Assembly: GCF_003429095.1 (NCBI RefSeq) | Contig: NZ_QVTE01000026.1 | Location: 1-64,000, forward strand | Source of the DNA: Peribacillus saganii | GTDB taxonomy: Bacteria; Bacillota; Bacilli; Bacillales; DSM-1321 | Length of the DNA: 64,000 bases | Direction: 5' to 3' | Shown here: positions 45,134-53,192 of the stretch, piece by piece | Numbering within the stretch: position 1 is the first letter of the stretch | How the letters are laid out: each line of letters begins with the position of its first letter | Made by a program: the position numbers and the translations under genes | Notes under the pieces: model-generated | Database searches by the model: none | Told to the model about the DNA's origin: nothing | Seen by the model: only the letters and a program-made list of their open reading frames with translations

Positions 45134-46594
45134 ATGAGAAGGAAATGGGTGCTTCCAGCAGTGGCGGCCGTGACGCTGACAGCAGGGGTTACAGGCGGCA
45201 TGTATCTTGGCAGCAGTGAGGATGGACCATTAAAAAAGTGGATAGGAAAAATGGAGACGGATGGAGAGGTGGACAAGCAAGAAAAAGCGGCAGTGAACGA
45301 TAAAGAATTGGGGAAGGTTGAACAGGCTTACGACCTAATTTTAAGCAGCTACGTAGAAGAAGTCGAAAGTGACCAGCTAGTGGAAGGGGCTATCCAAGGT
45401 ATGCTTACCACGCTGGATGATCCATATTCCGTTTATATGGATAAGGAAACCGCCAAACAGTTTGAAGAAACACTGGATTCTTCCTTTGAGGGAATTGGGA
45501 CAGAGATTGGAATAGATGAGGGTAAGATCATCATCATTTCCCCATACAAAAACTCACCGGCTGAGAAAGCTGGCTTAAAGCCCAAGGACCAAATTCTTAA
45601 AGTAAATGGTGAAAGTGTGGAAGGAAAAAATCTGTACGAAACACGGCTGAAAATACGCGGCAAAAAAGGAACATCAGTGACATTGGAAATTAAGCGGGAT
45701 GGTGTCGCAAATCCAATTATAGTAAAAATGGTTCGAGCGGAAATTCCATTAGAATCTGTGTTTTCTGCGGTGAAAGAGGAAAAAGGAAAAAAGATGGGCT
45801 ACATAGAGCTGACTACTTTCTCTGTCAATACAGCGGCAGATTTCAAAAACCATTTGCAGAAGCTGGAGGAGCAGAATATACAGGGCCTCATTATTGATGT
45901 GAGGGGAAATCCGGGAGGCCTTTTATCCAGTGTTGAGGAGATTGTAGGAAATCTTGTCACCAATAAGAAACCTTATTTGCAAATAGAAGAAAGAAATGGC
46001 GATACCAGGGCTTATTTTACAAATTTAAAAGAGAAGAAGGAATATCCAATTGCCGTTTTGATGGACAAGGGGAGCGCCTCGGCCTCGGAAATTTTGGCAA
46101 GTGCGCTCCAGGAAGCAGGCGGATACCCATTGATAGGTGATAGATCATTTGGAAAGGGGACAGTCCAGCAGCCGGTACCTATGGGCGACGGCAGCAATAT
46201 TAAGCTTACCCTTTTTAAATGGCTGTCCCCTGATGGGAACTGGATTCATAAAAAAGGAATAGAGCCAACGATAGAGGTGCATCAGCCAGATTACTTCAAT
46301 CTTCAGCCATTAGCAATCGACAAGACATTAAAACGGGATGACAATAGCGAACAGATCAAGCATGCCCAGGAAATGCTCAGCGGTCTTGGCTTTGAAAGCA
46401 GCCGGGACGATGGCTACTTTGATCAGCGAACGGAAGTAGCAGTTAAAGCCTTTCAGCAGCAAAATGGCATAGAAGTAACAGGAAAACTGGACCAAAAAAC
46501 GGCGGGGGCTATTGAAACAGCGCTTATTGAAAAAATAAAAGATGAACAGAATGATATTCAGCTTAAAATAGCATTAAAATATTTAGCAAAGTAA
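45134..46594 (+). CDS. ctpB: Carboxy-terminal processing protease (S41), CtpB-like
   Basis: 486 residues from the ATG with GAGGGGATTTCCA upstream. N-terminal membrane anchor (VLPAVAAVTLTAGVTGGMYLG), PDZ domain (IIISPYKNSPAEKAGLKPKDQILKVNGESVEG), S41 catalytic core (LIIDVRGNPGGLLSSVEEI; serine in DKGSASASEILASALQEAGGYPLIGDRSFGKGTVQQ with lysine in the last motif), and a C-terminal peptidoglycan-binding domain (HAQEMLSGLGFESSRDDGYFDQRTEVAVKAFQQQNGIEVTGKLDQKT). In B. subtilis CtpB cleaves SpoIVFA to trigger sigma-K activation. Position after ftsEX fits ctpB. Confidence 0.95.
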   Translation: MRRKWVLPAVAAVTLTAGVTGGMYLGSSEDGPLKKWIGKMETDGEVDKQEKAAVNDKELGKVEQAYDLILSSYVEEVESDQLVEGAIQGMLTTLDDPYSVYMDKETAKQFEETLDSSFEGIGTEIGIDEGKIIIISPYKNSPAEKAGLKPKDQILKVNGESVEGKNLYETRLKIRGKKGTSVTLEIKRDGVANPIIVKMVRAEIPLESVFSAVKEEKGKKMGYIELTTFSVNTAADFKNHLQKLEEQNIQGLIIDVRGNPGGLLSSVEEIVGNLVTNKKPYLQIEERNGDTRAYFTNLKEKKEYPIAVLMDKGSASASEILASALQEAGGYPLIGDRSFGKGTVQQPVPMGDGSNIKLTLFKWLSPDGNWIHKKGIEPTIEVHQPDYFNLQPLAIDKTLKRDDNSEQIKHAQEMLSGLGFESSRDDGYFDQRTEVAVKAFQQQNGIEVTGKLDQKTAGAIETALIEKIKDEQNDIQLKIALKYLAK

Positions 46595-46605
46595 AATAAT
46601 TTAGG

Positions 46606-46635
46606 AGTATGCGAATAATCTGCGCATACTTTTTT
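46606..46635 (+). terminator. Terminator after ctpB
   Basis: AGTATGCG/CGCATACT stem followed by TTTTTATTTT. Confidence 0.85.
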
Positions 46636-46745
46636 ATTTTCGCTTATACGGTGAACGGTCATAGGCAGGAAAGTCCGGTTTTGATACAATAGAAGCAAGT
46701 ATACATATATTAGTAGATAGCCTTGGTAGTAAAGGATGTGGAAAA

Positions 46746-47939
46746 GTGGCACAACAATGGCTGTTTCATGGTTTAGTTGGATTAGGAAAGTTCTTTGTCC
46801 ATCCGATATTTTATTATTCTATATTTCTCTGCCTGGTTATGGGGTATCTCCGAGTAAAACGCGAAAGACAGGATTTTCATATCCGTACTTATGATGGATA
46901 TCAGGAATTGAGATTTCTGCTCCCAGGTGGATTATTTATTGGACTTGTTTTGTCTCTCCTCATTCTTGGGGCAGGACTGGTTATTCCTTTTGCTGCATTG
47001 CTGGCAAGTGCAGCAATTACCGTTTTATTATCACTGACTCTAAAAGTGCGGCTTTTATCGCCTGCTTATGTTATTGGAGGAACCTTTTTTCTGCTGACGT
47101 TCCTGGAAGGAAGAGACATCAGTATTCCGTTTTTCCAGGGGGCACTGGACGAGCTTGACCAGGCGATCTATCCCTCTGTGGCAATCCTCCTCGGTCTTCT
47201 TTTAATAACGGAAGGCCTGTTAATCAGCCGGAATGGATATGTCCGCACATCACCTGCTTTGATGAGGTCTAAACGAGGCCTTACCGTTGGTGCGCATATT
47301 TCAAAAAGGCTTTGGCTGGTACCGGCTTTTATTCTTGTTCCAGGCGGTCATTTGCCTGCTCCAGCTGAGTGGTGGCCAGTGTTTACCTTGGGGGAAATGC
47401 ATGTAACCCCGCTTATGGTTCCTTTTCTAATCGGTTTTTCACAGCGAGTCCATGGACAGCTTCCAAAGGAATCGATTCAGTTAAATGGCCGAAGGGTGTT
47501 ATGGCTGGGCTTGTTGATCACTGCCTGTGCAATCATTGGCCATTGGTATCCAATCGCCTCTATTGCAGCTGTTTCAGCTGCCCTAATCGGCCGGGAAGTT
47601 CTCCATTATTATCAAAAGCTTTCAGAAGATAGACTGCCGTTCTATTTTTCCCGCCGCCAGCATGGGGTCATGATTTTAGGGATCATCCCTAAATCTCCAG
47701 CCTATAAAATGGCACTGCAGATTGGTGAAATCATCACAAAAGTGAACGGAGTCTATATTCGTGACGAAAAGGAACTTTATGAAGCCCTTCAAAAAAACGC
47801 TGCCCACTGCAAGCTGGAGGTGCTCGACACAAATGGTCAAATCAGATTTGTGCAACGGGCCTTGTTTGAAGGCGAGCACCATGAGCTAGGGGTTTTGCTT
47901 ATCCAGGATCCGAGGAGATGGGATGTTGAGGCGGGCTAG
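46746..47939 (+). CDS. minJ: PDZ-containing cell-division topology protein MinJ
   Basis: 397 residues from a GTG start with AAGGATGTGGAAAA upstream. About seven to eight membrane segments in the first ~280 residues, then a cytoplasmic PDZ domain (HGVMILGIIPKSPAYKMALQIGEIITKVNGVYIRDEKELYEALQ). MinJ bridges DivIVA and MinD to keep division at midcell and is also needed for normal swarming in B. subtilis. Identity rests on domain layout, length equal to that of the B. subtilis protein as I recall it, and position right after ctpB. Confidence 0.9.
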   Translation: MAQQWLFHGLVGLGKFFVHPIFYYSIFLCLVMGYLRVKRERQDFHIRTYDGYQELRFLLPGGLFIGLVLSLLILGAGLVIPFAALLASAAITVLLSLTLKVRLLSPAYVIGGTFFLLTFLEGRDISIPFFQGALDELDQAIYPSVAILLGLLLITEGLLISRNGYVRTSPALMRSKRGLTVGAHISKRLWLVPAFILVPGGHLPAPAEWWPVFTLGEMHVTPLMVPFLIGFSQRVHGQLPKESIQLNGRRVLWLGLLITACAIIGHWYPIASIAAVSAALIGREVLHYYQKLSEDRLPFYFSRRQHGVMILGIIPKSPAYKMALQIGEIITKVNGVYIRDEKELYEALQKNAAHCKLEVLDTNGQIRFVQRALFEGEHHELGVLLIQDPRRWDVEAG

Positions 47940-48062
47940 TGGATATCTTTATATTTCTTCAAAAACCTCCGGAATGATTTGTCAAAAGATTATAATCGAC
48001 ATATCATAGACAAAAGAAGTAGTATAAGTGAGTAAACATATTCAAATGAAAGGGGCAGGGAA

Positions 48063-48341
48063 ATGAATATCACAGATCAAGCTCGTGATACATTAAAGCA
48101 AATGTTTCAAGAACAGAATGCCAACAACATTCGTATATTTTTTGCTGGCTATGGCTGAGGGCAGCCACAAGTAGGACTGGCTCTGGATGAGCCGGAAAAT
48201 AATGATAAAATTGTGACCATAAATGAAATAGAAGTAGCAATTGATCCGATGATTGAAGCAGCTACGGAAGGCCTTACGTTAGATCTTAGTGGAGACGGAA
48301 AAGGGATTGTGTTATTAGGCAATACAGGACATTGCTGCTAG
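48063..48341 (+). CDS. HesB-like selenoprotein (UGA-encoded selenocysteine at residue 32)
   Basis: Starting at ATG 48063 (AAAGGGGCAGGGAA upstream), the frame runs 31 codons to a TGA (48156-48158) and continues open for 60 codons to TAG, giving 92 residues if UGA is read as Sec. The protein reads IRIFFAGYG-U-GQPQVGLALDEPENNDKIVTINEIEVAIDPMIEA...LGNTGHCC, the HesB/IscA-like fold, with Sec where relatives have the cysteine of AGxGCGxP. HesB-like proteins are a known bacterial selenoprotein family. A hairpin fitting the bacterial SECIS pattern lies 18 nt after the UGA. Function may be Fe-S- or redox-linked. A simple nonsense mutation is the alternative, but full conservation of the downstream frame argues against it. 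It will be missed or split by standard gene callers. Confidence 0.85.
48177..48195 (+). promoter_or_regulatory. Candidate bacterial SECIS element
   Basis: CTGGCTC-TGGAT-GAGCCGG forms a 7-bp stem (one G-U pair) with a 5-nt loop. The apical loop begins 25 nt after the UGA and has G at its second position, within the published bSECIS consensus (loop 16-37 nt from UGA, G in the first two loop bases). A second overlapping hairpin, AGCCA/TGGCT, is possible closer to the UGA. Confidence 0.7.
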
Positions 48342-48345
48342 AGAC

Positions 48346-48392
48346 GGTATAAGACAAAAGCCTATGGCTTTCTTGTCTTATACCTTTTTTTC
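48346..48392 (+). terminator. Terminator after the selenoprotein gene
   Basis: GGTATAAGACAA...GCC/GGC...TTGTCTTATACC, a long stem followed by seven T. Confidence 0.95.
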
Positions 48393-48584
48393 TCTTGAAA
48401 TTTCCGTAAACTATTGTCTTTTTGTCATAGTTTCTTCATCCATTTGTCCAATTGTATTTTACTGCAGAATTACTCTTTAATCGTATAGTTAACATGTAAA
48501 ATACCATTAGCAAACTATTGTGTTTAGTTTGAACCTAACCAGTAATTTATACCGATCTGCCTGGCTAGATAATTCCTTATAAAA

Positions 48585-48623
48585 ATAAAAACAAGAACCC
48601 CACCGTATTTCACTAGTGAGGTT
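48585..48623 (-). terminator. Terminator after the 49-aa small protein gene
   Basis: Read on the minus strand: AACCTCAC/GTGGGGTT stem followed by CTTGTTTTTATTTTT. Confidence 0.8.
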
Positions 48624-48634
48624 AATTTCATCCA

Positions 48635-48784
48635 TTATTGTGTCAAACCATCATCGGTAGCTATGGGCTGGATCTCATTGGTACTGCCTTTTTTGTTTTT
48701 CTCATTGGTCTCTTGCTCTAGCTGATTAAGCTGTTCACGTACCGCATTAGAGTTGATCATATGGTCCTTATTTTCGTTTTGCAC
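48635..48784 (-). CDS. Small hydrophilic protein (49 aa), unknown
   Basis: The GTG start has AAGGAGG at 9-nt spacing and gives MQNENKDHMINSNAVREQLNQLEQETNEKNKKGSTNEIQPIATDDGLTQ, followed by TAA and a well-formed terminator. Composition is highly polar (N, E, Q, K, T) with no cysteine or hydrophobic core, suggesting a disordered or helical peptide. The internal ATG (MINSN...) is a weaker alternative start. A strong binding site plus own terminator support a real gene. I do not recognise a family; similar tiny hydrophilic proteins in Bacilli are often sporulation-associated, but that is only a guess. Confidence 0.6.
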   Translation of the reverse strand: MQNENKDHMINSNAVREQLNQLEQETNEKNKKGSTNEIQPIATDDGLTQ

Positions 48785-48890
48785 CTGTCATTTCCTCCTT
48801 GTAGTTAAAAATAGTTCTTGATTATCTTGAGGAAATGGCTGCAAATTTATACAAAATTTGATTCAAAGACTAATAAAAAGGTAACTGCCT

Positions 48891-49733
48891 CTACAGATTC
48901 TTTGCTTTAAAGGTATCTCCCTCATCAAGGCTGCCTGATTGCAGGCCTTTATAAAACCAGCGCTTCCGCTGCTCGGATGTTCCATGTGTAAAGCTTTCGG
49001 GGACAACATGCCCTTGAGCCCGTTTTTGAATGGTATCATCACCAACAGCGCTTGCTGCAGTCAGGGCTTCATCAACATCCCCTTCTTCCAGCAAGTTCAT
49101 TCCCTGAGCGTGGTGTGCCCAAACACCGGCCAAATAGTCAGCCTGCAATTCAAAACGGACCTGATATTTATTATATTCCTCCTGACTCAGCTTTTGGCGG
49201 AGAGGTCCAAGTTTCTCAGTCGTTCCTAATAGGGTTTGGACATGGTGCCCAACTTCATGTGCGACCACATATGCCATTGCAAAGTCGCCTGGGGCCTTGA
49301 AATCACGCTGAAGCTCTTCATAAAAGCTTAGGTCGATGTAAAGCTTTTGATCGCCCGGACAATAAAATGGCCCTACTGATGATGACGCTCCTCCACAGGC
49401 GGTTTGCACGCTATCCGTGTACAAGACCAAAGTCGGTTCTTTATAAACCATGCCCTCCTCCTTGAAGATCTGGGACCATACTTCTTCAGTATCGGCAAGG
49501 ACTACAGAGACAAATTCAGAGAGCTCCTGTTCCTGCTCCGTTTCTTCATAGGGAGCGGCCGGATCCGAGCCAGTACCCGCCATGTTATTGAGCAAGTCTC
49601 CTGGATCGCCGCCAAGCAAGGTTACGATAAGAAGGATGACGATTCCGCCAATCCCGCCTCCAACAATCGTTTTACCTCCCATTCCTCTTCTGTCTTCCAC
49701 ATTTGAGCTTGCTCTTCTTCCTCTCCATTTCAT
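48891..49733 (-). CDS. Neutral zinc metallopeptidase family protein (YpfJ-like)
   Basis: 280 residues. MKWRGRRASSNVEDRRGMGG is the conserved N-terminus of the family, followed by one membrane segment (TIVGGGIGGIVILLIVTLLGG) and an acidic linker. The extracellular domain has the zinc site AHEVGHHVQTLLG (HExxH) and the further conserved DYLAGVWAHHAQ and FTHGTSEQRKRWFYKGL. Substrate unknown. AGGAGGAAATTTC precedes the ATG; the IS630-type element begins only ~15 nt upstream, so the original promoter may have been displaced. Confidence 0.92.
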   Translation of the reverse strand: MKWRGRRASSNVEDRRGMGGKTIVGGGIGGIVILLIVTLLGGDPGDLLNNMAGTGSDPAAPYEETEQEQELSEFVSVVLADTEEVWSQIFKEEGMVYKEPTLVLYTDSVQTACGGASSSVGPFYCPGDQKLYIDLSFYEELQRDFKAPGDFAMAYVVAHEVGHHVQTLLGTTEKLGPLRQKLSQEEYNKYQVRFELQADYLAGVWAHHAQGMNLLEEGDVDEALTAASAVGDDTIQKRAQGHVVPESFTHGTSEQRKRWFYKGLQSGSLDEGDTFKAKNL

Positions 49734-49746
49734 GAAATTTCCTCCT

Positions 49747-50886
49747 ATATAAGTTGAATTAAAGAATTACATTCTAAGACAAAGCCTGTTTATTACTGTA
49801 TCTGGGTTCCTGCCGATATCCACTACAAACTTCCTGACATTTAGCAGGATGTCCTGGACCTTTGCATAGAAAACGTTATTGATCACGGTTTCCTTCATCC
49901 ATTTCCAGAAACCCTCTACCAGATTAAGCTCCGGACTGTATGGTGGTAAGAAAACAAGTTGAAGACGTGCCTTGTTTTCTTCCAGAAATGGCTGTATTAA
50001 TTTTGCGTGATGAATCCTTGCGTTATCTAGTATCATGACAATCTTACCATCCGGATACTTGAGCAGGACAAGTTTAAGAAATTCCAAGAAGACTTTTGCA
50101 TCATAGCGGTGGGCTTCGGCAACAAAGACCTCACCAGTCTCATAATTGAGCGTGCCAAGGAGCTTCGCTCCCCTGTGTTGGCCGTAGGTAGGGATGAGCC
50201 TCTGTTTTCCTTTCAGAAACCAGGAACATTGAATTGCCTGATAATCCCTAATCATGGATTCATCCTCGAAGAGGATATGGTCAATGTCCCCATTCAAAAG
50301 CTTTTTTTTAAAGCAGGAAATGTTTCATTCTTGAATTCAGTTTGCTTTATCAGGTCAGCCTTTTTAAGGATATAAGTAGGTCTTGTGTAACTTAACCCAA
50401 GGTCCTCAAGGAGCCTTGAAACACCGCGCAAAGTATAGGTTTGTTTCCATTCACGCTGAATGAAATCGGAAATGATAGAAAGTGTCCAGTTATAGTGGTT
50501 TTCAAAACCAGCCTCATGCGGCGTCTTATAAGCGACAATCTGAACGAGTTCATGTTCCTGATTTTCAGTAAGTTTTCGTGGCGCACCAGGAGACTTGCCC
50601 ATATCCAGGCCTTTCAGGCCGTTCTCCCGATAGGACTTAATATAGGAAGATACAGTCTTGTTGGAACGCGCTACAATTGAGCAAATATCTTTTTGGTTGT
50701 ACCCCATCAATTGTAAATGGATTACCTGATACCGTTCAAACATGCGTCGGTCATCAGTTGCCTTCAAGGCGTCTAGGACTTTCATGGCTTCTTCAGATTG
50801 AGTCATAAATCTCATCCTCTCCAGCAGGGTTTTCTAACTTATACCCTCGACAGAAAGAGAGGAACCTTTTAAATTCAACATATATA
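49747..50886 (-). mobile_element. IS630-family insertion sequence
   Basis: About 1.14 kb bounded by imperfect terminal inverted repeats (left TATATAAGTTGAATTAAA; right, reversed, TATATATGTTGAATTTAA). Both ends carry TA, as expected for this family's TA target duplication. It contains one transposase split over two frames. Ends are set by eye and may be off by a few bases. Confidence 0.85.
49767..50815 (-). CDS. IS630-family transposase, two frames joined by -1 frameshift
   Basis: The upstream frame (50815-50294) has an N-terminal helix-turn-helix (VIHLQLMGYNQKDICSIVARSNKTVSSYIKSYRENGLKGLD) and a linker. The downstream frame (to 49767) has the DDE catalytic core: FEDESMI, VMILDNARIHHAK, and PPYSPELNLVEGFWKWMKE. 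The frames overlap at a run of eight A (50302-50309) after which a -1 shift continues [21 protein letters not shown]. Productive frameshifting at A-runs is common in IS630 elements, so the element may be active; alternatively a real indel inactivated it. Confidence 0.88.
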
Positions 50887-51358
50887 GTTGAAAATTTAAG
50901 TCTTTAATTAACAGATAAATACATAATTAATAGTGTTATACCCGACTTTAGTGATATAATGCTTCTTATCATTTTTTGAAAAATTTGGCTGCTTATAATG
51001 AAAGATTAATTATTGTGCGATATACACAATGAACGCAATTGTATGGGTAAAAAGGGAGAGTTCATCATGAAGCGAAATATAGTGATGGGAGTTTCAGCGG
51101 ATGTGGGGAACCTGCTTTCAGCTGAAGCTCGGAGAAAGGCTCAATATTGATGATTAGATGCCTTTTATCAGCGGAAAAGGGTGTTATGGTAGTACTTTTA
51201 ATTGTGGAAGCAAAGCGTTATCAGTAATTGGTTTACTGAGATGATAATCATGCAAATTGTAACATTTCTGTAACAATTTGCAGATAATTAGGGTATAATT
51301 ACCTAAAATGACCTTGTAAAATTATAATTATTACAAGTGTCAGAAAGGGGTCTTTCAA
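50887..51358 (+). other. Region between the IS element and the Spo0E-like gene
   Basis: 470 nt. Holds a 27-codon frame (51067-51150, MKRNIVMGVSADVGNLLSAEARRKAQY) with an excellent AAAGGGAGAG binding site but no recognisable relative, and a TATAAT at 51292-51297 that probably belongs to the Spo0E-like gene's promoter. Otherwise AT-rich without clear genes. Confidence 0.5.
51067..51150 (+). CDS. Possible 27-aa peptide
   Basis: ATG preceded by AAAGGGAGAGTTCATC; translation MKRNIVMGVSADVGNLLSAEARRKAQY. The binding site is strong, but such a short frame is weak evidence. It could be the 5' relic of a longer gene truncated near the IS element. Confidence 0.3.
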   Translation: MKRNIVMGVSADVGNLLSAEARRKAQY

Positions 51359-51520
51359 ATGTCAATCAAAATGCTGAATGACATAATTGAACTGCATAGA
51401 ATTAAAATGATTGAAGCCGGGGTCACTTACGGTCTATCTGCACCAATTACTATCAAATTAAGCCAGGAGCTCGATGCTTTGCTCAATATGAAAGCCGGCT
51501 TACAGAACATGGCCAGCTAA
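51359..51520 (+). CDS. Spo0E-family aspartyl-phosphate phosphatase
   Basis: 53 residues: MSIKMLNDIIELHRIKMIEAGVTYGLSAPITIKLSQELDALLNMKAGLQNMAS. The IxxxRxxMIxxGxxxGLxxPxTIxxSQELDxLLN pattern is the signature of Spo0E-type phosphatases, which dephosphorylate Spo0A~P and delay sporulation. The SQELD motif is intact. AGAAAGGGG lies 9-10 nt before the ATG. Too short for most ORF cut-offs. A terminator-like hairpin (51650-51690) follows. Confidence 0.85.
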   Translation: MSIKMLNDIIELHRIKMIEAGVTYGLSAPITIKLSQELDALLNMKAGLQNMAS

Positions 51521-51837
51521 TAGGTAATACATTTACAAATTTGATTTTAAAAATTCTTGGTTTTAGTAGAAAATCATTATTGTCGCGATTCAACTCATTT
51601 TTGTATTTTCAATTTCCCCTTATCATCTTTATATTTCTTTCTCCAGCATACTCTCGCTTTATTATTTTACTAAAGGAGAGTGCTTTTCTCTGCTAATCCC
51701 CCTGTTCTTCAAGAAAAACTTTCCCAGTATACAATCTCTAAATCGATATCAAATCTATAAAATTAACTGAATATTATTGACAAATTGTCTTTCTTGTCCC
51801 AATTATTAAAGTATTCGTTATAGGGAGGAAGGCAGAA
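51521..51837 (+). other. Intergenic region before the BenE gene
   Basis: 316 nt. GCATACTCTC/GGAGAGTGC forms a long-loop hairpin followed by TTTTCTC (51647-51690), a possible terminator for the Spo0E-like gene. No other gene or clear promoter was identified. Confidence 0.5.
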
Positions 51838-53070
51838 ATGGGTCAAATGGAATATCAGCATAAATACCAAGAGAATAAAACTGGATTTATGACAAAAAGG
51901 AAGTTCAATAGGAGTAATCCTTTACGAGATATTACGGGAAAAAATCTTTCCTCCGGGCTGATTGCCAGCACTCTTATCCTGACTGGACCAGCGCTCATCG
52001 TTTTGGAGGCAGCAGCGTCGGGCCATTTTACAACAGAGCAAACGATTAATTGGATGTTTGCAGTATATTTTTTTGGCGGCCTCTTCGGTATTCTAATGGC
52101 GCTGTGGTTTAAGATCCCGATTACGGGCGGGCATTCTATTTCGGGTGTAGCATTTTTGGCAACCATGACGTCCCAGTTTTCATACTCCCAGCTTATTGGC
52201 GGGTATGTAATGTCAGGGATATTTATATTACTGGTTGGTTTGACAGGAGTATTTACTAAAATCATTAAATGGGTGCCTAAAGAGGTTATTGCTTCAATGC
52301 TAGCGGGTTTGGTTACCGGGTACGTGGTAAAGCTGGTCCCGGCCATTAAGGAAATGCCGTTAGTTGGGGGCTTGGCCCTGATCAGTTTTTTCCTGGTGAC
52401 AAGATATAGTAAACGGATACCGGCTGTAATGGCAGCTGTAACAGTCGCTTTTCTCACTTTGCTATTTTCGCGGAACTTAGATATTTCATCTGGGGGAATA
52501 CCTTTTATCTTCCCATCCTTGCAAATGCCTGAATTCACATGGATGGGGATGCTGACTTTGGGGATCCCGCTTGCTATGCTTGTCTTGAGTAACGATGTTG
52601 CTCCCGGGGTAGGCGCATTAGAAAGCTCTGATTTCAATCCTCCCATTCGTAAGATTGTCTCGATCAGCGGAGTTTTTTCAGTTACCACCAGTTTCTTTGG
52701 AGGGCAATGCGCCAATATTGCCGGAATGATGACCGCTATTTGTGCTGGACAGGATTCGGGCCCAAGGGAAAAGCGGTATATGGGATCCTTCGTGTCTGGG
52801 GTGGTATTATTAATATTTGGCGTATTTGCCTGGAAGGTTGTCCCGTTCATCCAATCACTGCCGCAGGCATTCGTTTCCCTGTTAGGGGGCTTTGCCTTGA
52901 TTAGCGTTCTGCATTCCAGCCTGCAGAAGGGATTTTCGGGAAATCAGTACCCTTTAAGTGCGCTTACGGCCTTTATCGTATCCATATCAAATGTATCTTT
53001 TTTTCATATCAGTGCTCCTGTATGGGCCTTGGTATTCGGTGCTATTGTTGCGCGAACTGTCGAGAAATAA
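51838..53070 (+). CDS. BenE-family benzoate/H+ symporter-like transporter
   Basis: 410 residues, about 11-12 membrane segments. The opening LSSGLIASTLILTGPALIVLEAAASGHFTTEQTINWMFAVYFFGGLFGILMALWFKIPITGGHSISGVAFLATM and VLSNDVAPGVGALESSDFNPPIRKIVSISGVFSVTTSFFGG fit BenE transporters, which import benzoate or related aromatic acids by proton symport. No aromatic catabolic gene is adjacent, so the substrate is open. TAGGGAGGAAGGCAGAA precedes the ATG. Confidence 0.88.
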   Translation: MGQMEYQHKYQENKTGFMTKRKFNRSNPLRDITGKNLSSGLIASTLILTGPALIVLEAAASGHFTTEQTINWMFAVYFFGGLFGILMALWFKIPITGGHSISGVAFLATMTSQFSYSQLIGGYVMSGIFILLVGLTGVFTKIIKWVPKEVIASMLAGLVTGYVVKLVPAIKEMPLVGGLALISFFLVTRYSKRIPAVMAAVTVAFLTLLFSRNLDISSGGIPFIFPSLQMPEFTWMGMLTLGIPLAMLVLSNDVAPGVGALESSDFNPPIRKIVSISGVFSVTTSFFGGQCANIAGMMTAICAGQDSGPREKRYMGSFVSGVVLLIFGVFAWKVVPFIQSLPQAFVSLLGGFALISVLHSSLQKGFSGNQYPLSALTAFIVSISNVSFFHISAPVWALVFGAIVARTVEK

Positions 53071-53131
53071 AACAACTCTTTTGGAATCTTATGGAGGACA
53101 AAGATGCTATTAAAAGATGCTTAAGTCTCTA

Positions 53132-53180
53132 AAAAAACGGACCGTACCACTATTCATAGCGGTACGGACTGTCTGTTTTT
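53132..53180. terminator. Terminator between the converging BenE and dehydrogenase genes
   Basis: ACGGACCGTACC/GGTACGG...CTGT stem, T-run on + strand and AAAAAAA (T on minus) at the other side. Confidence 0.88.
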
Positions 53181-53192
53181 GTATAATGCGGG

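Noticed and set aside
48063-48158. Reading the HesB-like gene as a pseudogene or as two fragments
   Set aside because: Only one stop interrupts an otherwise conserved frame, it is UGA at the known selenocysteine position, and a SECIS-like hairpin follows. Pseudogene status stays possible only if Sec machinery is absent.
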